5,504 nt of DNA from Verrucomicrobiota bacterium (GTDB taxonomy: Bacteria; Verrucomicrobiota; Verrucomicrobiia; Opitutales; Seribacteraceae): assembly GCA_014382645.1 (NCBI GenBank), contig JACNJI010000434.1, positions 1 to 5,504 of the forward strand, given 5' to 3'. Of this stretch, positions 1 through 5,504 are shown in pieces. Both the position numbers and the translations under genes were made by a program. The notes beneath the pieces are model-generated. The model saw only the letters and a program-made list of their open reading frames with translations. It was not told the origin of the DNA and ran no database searches. Positions within the stretch are counted from its first letter, which is position 1. Every line of letters starts with the position of its first letter.

Positions 1-1
1 T

Positions 2-2641
2 TTGGAAAACCCATACATGCCCCGTGAGAAGAAAAAGTTGCCGCAACCACAAATAGACCCCACCAAAAAGTGGATCGACCTCGGTCTCTTGCCCACGGCT
101 ACCGGCAAAGCTATCAAGAGGAAGAAATCTACGCTCAATCTTGCACTCGGCGAAGTACCCACCGGAAAACCGGACGGACCACCACCCATGCCCCTGCACC
201 TTTCTCTTGAGCCCGCCGTAACCACCCCTCGTCCCGCGGCAATTTCGGCTATGGCAACCAACCCGTGGTCGCCTCTCGTCGCCCTTTCCGGACAAAAGCA
301 AGTCATCCTGTACCACAGCGACTCACGAGAAATGCTGGGCATTCTCCCCTACCCCGAAGGTTTCGTCGAGTCCCTCGTATTCAGCCGAAACGGATTGTTA
401 TTGCTCGCCGGGGGTGGGCAAGGTGGAAAATCCGGACGAATGGTTGCATGGGACGTAAAAACAGGGCAACGCCTCCTCGCCTTGGGCGAGGAATACGACA
501 CCATTCTCGCCTCGGACGTATCCGCTGACCAATCGCTCATCGCCCTTGGCGGACCCGCCAAAAGAGTAAAGGTCTACGATTTGGCCTCCGGCGAAATTCT
601 TCACAACCTAAAGAAGCACTCCGAATGGGTAACGGCCTTGTCCTTCAGTCCGGACGGGGTGCTCCTCGCAACCGGAGATCGCAATGGCGGACTACACGTA
701 TGGGAGGCCCAAAGCGGCAACCTCTTCTACACTCTGGATGGTCACAAGAAAGCCATTACCGGACTCTCTTGGCGAGCCGACTCGAACCTACTGGCATCGG
801 CTTCGGAGGAAGGAAGTATTCGCACTTGGGAAATGTTCAACGGCAAACAAGTCCTTACTTGGGCGGCTCATGGAGGAGGAGTCCTATCCGTCGACTTCGA
901 TAAGAAAGGAAACCTAGTCACTGCCGGTCGAGACAAGACCGTAAAACTCTGGAACCCAAGCGGCGCTGCCATTCGGACCATCTCCGGCTTCCCCGAAATG
1001 GTCATGGAAGCTCGCTATTCCCACGATGGATCGCGCATCATTGCCGGAGACTGGACTGGCGCCGTTTCCGTCTGGAACGCAGCAGACGGTAAAAAACAAG
1101 GCGACCTCTCGGCAAGCCCTCCCACGATTGCATCACGTATCGCCTCCGCCCTCAAGCTGGTAGACGAACGCAATGCCGCCACCGCCACAGCAAAAGCCAA
1201 GCACGCTCCCCTCGCCCAAGCTCTCGCCGCCGCGAACGCAAAATTAGCCGCCGCGAAGAAAACAGTTGCTAGCGCAGCAGCCGCTCATAAAGCAGCGGAA
1301 ACCAAATTGACCGCTGCAAAAGCTGCTCTAGCTCAAGCTACTTCAGCACGCGATAAAGCCAAAACGGACAAGGATATCCGGCAAGCTAATCGCGACAAAA
1401 CCGCCAAGCAACTCGCCGATGCTCAAGCCGCTCAAAAGGCCCACAAGACTCAAGGCGACGACTGGGCCAAGAGAAGCAATTTTCGCTCCGAGCAAGTCAG
1501 CCTTCTTCGAGAAACCCATCGAAAGGCCAAGGAAGCCCTCGCGGGCATACCCGAAGACATTAGCCTAAGTAACGCAGTGGCAAAGCAAGAGCAAGCTCTG
1601 GAGGCGATGGATAACGCATTCGTCCAAGCTCGGGATAAAACTGCTGATCACTTGGCCAATGCCGAAACCTTCGCAAAACAGGCCACCGCTCACGCACCGG
1701 CTCTCACTGCCGCCCAAAACGCCCTCCAGGCTGCCGAAACGGCTCTTGCCACTCATGAAAAAACCCGCATCGAGAAAGACTCGGCAATAAAGGCTGCAGC
1801 AGCCGATCAAACCGCCAAGCTTGCAGCCAATAAGGCAGCCGATTCAGCCTTTGCTCAACAAACCAAGGAACAGGCGACGGCAGCGGAAACCGAAAAGGCC
1901 CCGGCCCAAAACCTGCGAGATGCGGAAGCCGTTCTAGCTTCCGCAGTCAACTCGGCAAGCAAGTGGAAGGCAGAAACCATAAACGTCGAACGGCATCTTG
2001 AACTTGGTAAACTCGACGATCTTCAAAACGAGCTCAACGGCTTAGCCGCAATCGCAGCAGAGGCACAGTCTTTTCACGCCGCCGCGCTGGCATCTCTGGA
2101 GGCAGCCCGAAAGGCTCTCGTCGAAGTTCCCGTCAAGATCAAGGCAAAGGAACAAATCTTGGCAAAGCAACAATCGACCATGGAAACCGAAATCAAAAAC
2201 CTCGACAAAGCCCGCAAAGATTCGACCGAAAAAGAAGGTTTCCTGAATCAGGTACAAACCCTCGCTACCGCCACAAAGGCAAAAGCCGCCGCTGAAGCCG
2301 CTAATGCGGAACTCGCAGCAGCCAATGCAAAGTTCGGCGAAGCCCTCGCCCTGCTTCGTAAAGACCTCACCAATTCCAATTCGGCAACTACCTCACAAGA
2401 AAGCAAACTCAAGGGAGCCCAAACAACTGTCATCCAAGCCGAAGCCGATTTGGAACAGATTAAAAAACTTACCCAAGATGCACCCAGGGTGGTCGAGGAG
2501 AAACTTAAGGTCAGCAAACAAACAGAAGCTAAGCTCGGAGAAACCACTGGCGTGCTAGACACCTTTAAAGTTCAAGTTACAGCTCAACAGTCCAAAGCCG
2601 ATTCCCTTTTCAAGAAGTACCTCGAATCTCTGCCGAAGTAA
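2..2641 (+). CDS. PSCyt1 cytochrome c tail–WD40 propeller–coiled-coil protein (5' partial)
   Basis: The reading frame is open from the left edge and ends at TAA 2639-2641; the TTG at 2-4 is probably an internal Leu codon rather than the start. Residues 1-30 resemble the end of a planctomycete PSCyt1 domain: PYMP, with Met6 as the likely distal haem ligand, a Lys-rich stretch, then KKWIDLGLL. The CXXCH motif would lie upstream, outside the window. After a Pro-rich linker (31-80), residues about 82-362 form seven WD40 blades. Blade ends are visible at LYHSDS, VAWDVKTG, KVYDLASG, HVWEAQSG, RTWEMFNG, KLWNPSG and SVWNAADG. Residues about 375-879 are Ala/Lys/Glu/Gln-rich helix, broken by Pro at 403, 517, 566, 634, 710 and 828. 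There is no Cys in the 879 residues. In these phyla, haem–WD40 proteins often sit beside DUF1549/DUF1553 and DUF1501 genes, so such genes may lie to the left. A periplasmic or envelope-attached scaffold or electron-transfer protein is inferred; substrate and partner are unknown. Confidence 0.93.
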   Translation: MENPYMPREKKKLPQPQIDPTKKWIDLGLLPTATGKAIKRKKSTLNLALGEVPTGKPDGPPPMPLHLSLEPAVTTPRPAAISAMATNPWSPLVALSGQKQVILYHSDSREMLGILPYPEGFVESLVFSRNGLLLLAGGGQGGKSGRMVAWDVKTGQRLLALGEEYDTILASDVSADQSLIALGGPAKRVKVYDLASGEILHNLKKHSEWVTALSFSPDGVLLATGDRNGGLHVWEAQSGNLFYTLDGHKKAITGLSWRADSNLLASASEEGSIRTWEMFNGKQVLTWAAHGGGVLSVDFDKKGNLVTAGRDKTVKLWNPSGAAIRTISGFPEMVMEARYSHDGSRIIAGDWTGAVSVWNAADGKKQGDLSASPPTIASRIASALKLVDERNAATATAKAKHAPLAQALAAANAKLAAAKKTVASAAAAHKAAETKLTAAKAALAQATSARDKAKTDKDIRQANRDKTAKQLADAQAAQKAHKTQGDDWAKRSNFRSEQVSLLRETHRKAKEALAGIPEDISLSNAVAKQEQALEAMDNAFVQARDKTADHLANAETFAKQATAHAPALTAAQNALQAAETALATHEKTRIEKDSAIKAAAADQTAKLAANKAADSAFAQQTKEQATAAETEKAPAQNLRDAEAVLASAVNSASKWKAETINVERHLELGKLDDLQNELNGLAAIAAEAQSFHAAALASLEAARKALVEVPVKIKAKEQILAKQQSTMETEIKNLDKARKDSTEKEGFLNQVQTLATATKAKAAAEAANAELAAANAKFGEALALLRKDLTNSNSATTSQESKLKGAQTTVIQAEADLEQIKKLTQDAPRVVEEKLKVSKQTEAKLGETTGVLDTFKVQVTAQQSKADSLFKKYLESLPK

Positions 2642-2695
2642 AACAGTCGCACTGCTTAGCTTTCTGAAAATCCGAGGGAGCTTACCTAGCAACAG
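2642..2695. other. Convergent intergenic gap without a clear terminator
   Basis: This 54-bp gap lies between the stop of the WD40 gene (TAA, + strand) and the stop of the transglutaminase-like gene (TAG at 2696-2698, - strand). I looked for a GC-rich stem followed by a T-run on either strand and found only short AGCT-type self-complementary pieces, with no T-tract. Termination may rely on Rho, or the two transcripts may overlap at their 3' ends. Confidence 0.5.
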
Positions 2696-4636
2696 CTATC
2701 CGCCGAGCTTGGCTTCGAGCTTTTTCATTTCTCGGCCAATGATACTGTCGGGACCGAGATCCAGGACATCTCGCTTCTTGAGATAGTCTATGGCGTTGCG
2801 GGCCTGGTCTCTCTGCCTCGCTCCTGCAAGGGTTTCGACATATGGTCGAACGAGCTTGTAGAAGAGTTCGCCGCCAGCGGTTTTTTCGAAGTCTCGAACA
2901 AAACGCTCATACTGTTTCTCAGCTCCCGCCCAATCCTTCGCCTCTACCAGTTTCATAAGCTGTTCGGTGGCAGCCTGAATGGCGAGGTCGAAACGCTTGC
3001 CTCGATTCTGGCTCACAATCAAAGCACGAATTTTTGCCGCCTGTCGCGGATTCCCCATTGCGTCATAGGCATCAGCCAGTTTTTTCTGACCCTCGATCTT
3101 CAAGTCCACGGTATTCCCGAAAGCGTTTACCCACGCATCCCAGAAGTTACGTAATTCGCGAGGATCCTTTATATGGTCCTCCACCCATTCCGCTTCCAAA
3201 GTCCATACATCGACAAAACCGGGGTGAAGGGTACGAGCGCGCTGAAGGGATTCACGGAAAAACGGTTGATCGGGATTGGCCAAGGCCCATTCGAAGTAAT
3301 CGACCGACTTCCCTCTAAAACCAGTAAGGTTTTTCTCCCCTCGAGCGAGAGCTCCCAACTCGTCGTCCGTTATTTTTTTCCACAACTGGGGATCGATTGC
3401 ATTGCCTACCGGGTAGTTCTGGTTTTCATAACGGCCACAATCGGTTTCCCAACGCCCGGGCCCCTTGAGGAAGCCGAACCAAGCGTGACCACCGCCACTA
3501 CCCTGCCCAACGAAAGTCAACGTGGGAATGCCCTTGGCCTTGCCACTCATAGAACTGAAATAGGCTTGGTCGACGCAAATGCCTCCCCGTTCACTAATGG
3601 AAGCAAGCGTGTAGGGACCGTTTGGCCAACTGAACACGCCCGCAGATAGGCGACGCTTATCATACTGAATCGACTTGAAAGCCTTATCGAAGGTGGAACG
3701 CCGCAGCTTTACGTTTAGGCGAGCCCACTCCAGTTCGCTCTTCGGAAGCAAGTGGTCTACTACGAACTTCAATTCGGAAACCTGAAGCTGAGCAGGATCG
3801 TATTCCAGCTTGTGCGATTGGGCGGCGGCAACAAATTCGGCAAAACGAGAGGAGACCTTAGCCGAATCAACGGGGACATCTTTGTCGGGAACTTGGTGAT
3901 GAGGCCAATCACGAGGGAATGGCTGATCGAAAACAACCGCATAAGCCGATGCCAAGGCCGTATAACCTCCAATAAGAGTGGGATGACCAGCCCCAATGGA
4001 CAGGAAAAGCTCAAGGGCTTTCGGCTGGTTGTCCGCGGGGTGGAGAGCCTTGAGAAAAACATCCCTAACCACCTCGTTTTTGCCTATGGAGACAAAGGTA
4101 GTCTGGACATTGGAATCAGCTTGCAACAGTCGGCTCTTGGAAAAAATGCTTAGCCAACGCCAATGGCTAAACCAAGTGAAGAAGTCTCGACCCTCGCGGG
4201 CGGAACGTTCCTGGCGATTACCCCATATGGTCTGCAGTTCCTTCAAGATTATCGGAGCTTGTTCCTCCCATGCTTGCGGGGTCGAATATCGCTGCCACCA
4301 CGCATCGCGAACTGCCGGGCTCCATATCGGCAGGCTTGCCCCGCGGCCGGCACGGGGCGAAACAGGCGAGCTCGGACGAGTCAAACGACCTGCCACCTGC
4401 CTTACGTAAGCTTGGTCGACGGAGGACAACAAGTTCAGCGGGAAAACAAACTTCTGCTTGTCACTTCGTTCTATGGTGACTTTTTCACCATCAAACCCAA
4501 GCATTCGGGCCTGCAGTTTAGCTCCATTGGCACTAGTCCAAGTTCTGTACTGTTGCTGCGCCGACAACAGTCCCGCACAAAAAAGAAAAACGGCAAGAGT
4601 TAAAAAAGATCGAAAGAAAAAGAAGGGTGCTCGCAT
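2696..4636 (-). CDS. Secreted SHD1-like/transglutaminase-like protein
   Basis: An in-frame ATG at 4681 gives 661 residues, but the ATG at 4636 (Met16 of the long form) is preferred. It opens a clean Sec signal: MRAPFFFFR, a hydrophobic core SFLTLAVFLFCAGLL, then LSA before QQQ as the cleavage site. The extra 15 residues of the long form are polar. Neither start has a Shine-Dalgarno sequence. Long-form numbering follows. Residues 45-94 resemble SHD1: YRTWTSANG, then GEKVTIERSD, then FPLNLLSSVDQAYV. Residues about 300-440 resemble a transglutaminase/protease core, with Cys369 in GGICVDQA, His399 in GGGHAWFGF and Asp414 in WETDCGRY. The 15-residue His-to-Asp spacing and the order fit the papain-like triad. 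Residues about 480-661 are helical and TPR-like (FDLAIQAATEQL, DWAGAEKQYERFV). An extracytoplasmic role in cutting or crosslinking peptides or proteins is inferred; the substrate is unknown. All three triad residues are present, so catalytic activity is plausible. Confidence 0.93.
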   Translation of the reverse strand: MRAPFFFFRSFLTLAVFLFCAGLLSAQQQYRTWTSANGAKLQARMLGFDGEKVTIERSDKQKFVFPLNLLSSVDQAYVRQVAGRLTRPSSPVSPRAGRGASLPIWSPAVRDAWWQRYSTPQAWEEQAPIILKELQTIWGNRQERSAREGRDFFTWFSHWRWLSIFSKSRLLQADSNVQTTFVSIGKNEVVRDVFLKALHPADNQPKALELFLSIGAGHPTLIGGYTALASAYAVVFDQPFPRDWPHHQVPDKDVPVDSAKVSSRFAEFVAAAQSHKLEYDPAQLQVSELKFVVDHLLPKSELEWARLNVKLRRSTFDKAFKSIQYDKRRLSAGVFSWPNGPYTLASISERGGICVDQAYFSSMSGKAKGIPTLTFVGQGSGGGHAWFGFLKGPGRWETDCGRYENQNYPVGNAIDPQLWKKITDDELGALARGEKNLTGFRGKSVDYFEWALANPDQPFFRESLQRARTLHPGFVDVWTLEAEWVEDHIKDPRELRNFWDAWVNAFGNTVDLKIEGQKKLADAYDAMGNPRQAAKIRALIVSQNRGKRFDLAIQAATEQLMKLVEAKDWAGAEKQYERFVRDFEKTAGGELFYKLVRPYVETLAGARQRDQARNAIDYLKKRDVLDLGPDSIIGREMKKLEAKLGG

Positions 4637-4710
4637 GTTATTCAAAGGGAACACTCTACGCGCTGGTTCATTATTATTCATTTTTGCAAAACTGTGCTTG
4701 GGTAACAGAA

Positions 4711-4731
4711 ATGTATTTTAGCAAAATACAT
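4711..4731. repeat. Perfect 9-bp inverted repeat, candidate operator
   Basis: The arms ATGTATTTT (4711-4719) and AAAATACAT (4723-4731) are exact reverse complements around a 3-nt centre. Pairing does not extend beyond nine bases. The repeat lies between the likely -10 box (4743-4748) and the start codon of the SHD1/transglutaminase-like gene, so it falls at or just after the predicted transcription start. The stem is almost all A/T and no T-run follows on either strand, so it is a poor intrinsic terminator. Symmetric AT-rich arms fit a dimeric repressor site better. The repeat itself is certain; its function is inferred. Confidence 0.5.
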
Positions 4732-4742
4732 ATACAAGCGCT

Positions 4743-4771
4743 ATTATAATAATCCAAGTATGTTGTAATCA
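4743..4771 (-). promoter_or_regulatory. Candidate sigma70-type promoter for the transglutaminase-like gene
   Basis: The minus strand carries an exact TATAAT at 4748-4743. With a 17-bp spacer the -35 position would be TGATTA at 4771-4766, which matches the consensus poorly, so the promoter may be weak or activator-dependent. An alternative is TTGGAT (4757-4752), 17 bp, then TATATG (4734-4729), whose -10 box would overlap the inverted repeat at 4711-4731. Transcription from the first option would start near 4736, giving a leader of about 100 nt to the preferred ATG at 4636. The AT-rich character stands out against both flanking genes. Confidence 0.45.
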
Positions 4772-4777
4772 GCTGAT
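4768..4777. repeat. Perfect 10-bp palindrome overlapping the -35 region
   Basis: ATCAGCTGAT at 4768-4777 is its own reverse complement. It overlaps the expected -35 position of the TATAAT-based promoter and lies 19 bp upstream of that -10 box. Its place suggests an activator or repressor site, but ten symmetric bases with no second copy in the window are weak evidence. Confidence 0.35.
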
Positions 4778-4813
4778 ATCTTCTACCGGAGAACGGGGTA
4801 ACGCGTCATCCGA

Positions 4814-5504
4814 CTACAAGGTTCTCAGGTAAGCAACCAGTCCTGCAAGTTGACGAGAGGTGAGACCGCCGCCATCGGGATGACCGGCGGAATCGAGAAC
4901 TTCCACAAGAGAGCCGGCAGAACCGTCGTGAAAGAAGTGGTCACGCTGACTTACGCCGTGCAAGGTAGGTGGATTGAACTTCCTTTGCCCCGACTCGTCT
5001 TCAAGCCCCACGTCGTATTCGTCGGGTGAAGTGAGCAAGGGCGCTCGATGGCATTCGTTGCAACCTAGCTTGGTGAAAAGGAGTTTCCCTCGCAATGCGT
5101 TCGGGTTGTGAGGTTCCTCACGAGCCTCGGAAAGCGGTGGGGGCAGCGGTAATGTAAAAAGATAAGCAACGAGGGCTTCCTCATCCAAATGAGTAGCCAA
5201 ACCCACCTTCCGGTCGCCATTACGCAAGGTGGTGGCTAAGCTTTGACGAACTTGGGTAGTGAGTGAACCTTGGAGACCGCTCCATGTCCAGGGGCCCGTC
5301 TCCGCGGTGCCGAGCAGAGAAGGGATACGTTTGGGTGTGCCAAAGGAATGATCGTCAAAATTGTCGTTGAGTTGACCGCTGGTGTGTCCACCGGTGTGGC
5401 AACTGTTACAACTGTACCAGCCGTCGAGGGAAAGGTTTGAATCGTAGAAGAGCGCTTCGCCCCGTTGGAGCAGACCGGGTTCAGGGGTAGGACCGAGGGA
5501 AACG
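4814..5504 (-). CDS. Two-haem cytochrome c, peroxidase/MauG-like (5' partial)
   Basis: The frame is open from the right edge (first whole codon at 5503) to TAG at 4816-4814, giving 229 visible residues. A TTG at 5227 is internal, because clear family sequence precedes it. Two haem c motifs are seen: CNSCH at residues 32-36 (5410-5396) and CNECH at 148-152 (5062-5048). RGEALFYDSNLSLDGWYSC before the first resembles the LFfDp.LS...sC signature of dihaem cytochrome c peroxidases. After the second, FNPPTLHGVS then FHDGSAGSLVEVL resembles the P-S-L-R-N-V...P-Y-F-H-D-G segment of that family, and the end LAGLVAYLRTL is a typical closing cytochrome helix. The visible part contains no Met, so haem axial ligands here must be His, Tyr or absent. 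A periplasmic role in peroxide reduction or electron transfer is inferred. The missing N-terminus could hold a signal peptide only, or also a YVTN-type propeller. The gene is co-directional with the transglutaminase-like gene, 132-177 bp upstream of it. Confidence 0.92.
   Translation of the reverse strand, partial: VSLGPTPEPGLLQRGEALFYDSNLSLDGWYSCNSCHTGGHTSGQLNDNFDDHSFGTPKRIPSLLGTAETGPWTWSGLQGSLTTQVRQSLATTLRNGDRKVGLATHLDEEALVAYLFTLPLPPPLSEAREEPHNPNALRGKLLFTKLGCNECHRAPLLTSPDEYDVGLEDESGQRKFNPPTLHGVSQRDHFFHDGSAGSLVEVLDSAGHPDGGGLTSRQLAGLVAYLRTL

Noticed and set aside
410..433. GGGQGGKS (residues 137-144) fits the Walker A pattern GxxxxGKS.
   Set aside because: It lies in a loop of a WD40 blade between LLLLA and RMVAWDVKTG; no Walker B or ATPase fold surrounds it, so the match looks fortuitous.
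2248..2562. Minus-strand open frame of 104 residues with a hydrophobic, Ala/Ser/Leu-rich sequence that could pass for membrane segments.
   Set aside because: It is the antisense of the Ala-rich coiled coil; reversing Ala/Lys/Glu codons gives Ala/Leu/Ser-rich translations by default.
3173..3649. Plus-strand open frame of 158 residues.
   Set aside because: It is entirely antisense to the transglutaminase-like gene, covers its catalytic core region, and shows no domain or signal of its own.
4571..4585. FLFCAG in the signal region as a lipoprotein lipobox.
   Set aside because: The residues before Cys (V-F-L-F) do not fit the L-[AST]-[GA]-C pattern, and a good signal peptidase I site (LSA) follows.
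4163..4603. Plus-strand open frame of 146 residues.
   Set aside because: It is antisense to the signal peptide and SHD1-like region of a well-supported gene, with a composition typical of a shadow frame.
4711..4731. Inverted repeat as an intrinsic terminator of the cytochrome gene.
   Set aside because: The stem is almost all A/T, no T-run follows on the minus strand, and it lies more than 80 bp past the cytochrome stop and beyond the candidate -10 box.

Overview
The window looks like a chromosomal segment from a bacterium of the Planctomycetota/Verrucomicrobiota group, with Verrucomicrobiota slightly favoured. Three signs point there. The first gene carries the tail of a planctomycete-type cytochrome c domain (PSCyt1) fused to a WD40 propeller. 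The second gene is a secreted protein that starts with an SHD1 (SLA1 homology domain 1)-like module. The third is a two-haem cytochrome of a kind common in these phyla. None of the three likely starts visible or inferred here has a strong Shine-Dalgarno sequence, which does not contradict that placement. No RNA gene, mobile element or CRISPR array was seen.

Layout: (1) Positions 2-2641, + strand: an 879-residue C-terminal part of a large protein. It comprises the end of a cytochrome c domain, a seven-bladed WD40 propeller and about 500 residues of Ala-rich coiled coil. Its N-terminus, with the expected haem-binding CXXCH, lies left of the window. (2) Positions 2642-2695: a 54-bp gap between convergent genes with no recognisable terminator. 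(3) Positions 2696-4636 (possibly to 4681), - strand: an exported protein with a signal peptide, an SHD1-like domain, a transglutaminase-like Cys-His-Asp core and a helical, TPR-like C-terminus. (4) Positions 4682-4813: a short AT-rich intergenic region with a consensus -10 box and two perfect inverted repeats, read as the promoter/operator region of gene 3. (5) Positions 4814-5504, - strand: the last 229 residues of a two-haem cytochrome c, probably of the cytochrome c peroxidase/MauG-like class, whose start lies right of the window.

All three proteins are expected to work outside the cytoplasm: two contain or should contain c-type haem, and the third has a Sec signal. The two minus-strand genes run in the same direction, but the promoter-like region between them suggests the transglutaminase-like gene can be transcribed on its own. 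No shared pathway can be shown from this window. The proposal that they form a cell-envelope redox and protein-processing neighbourhood is inference.
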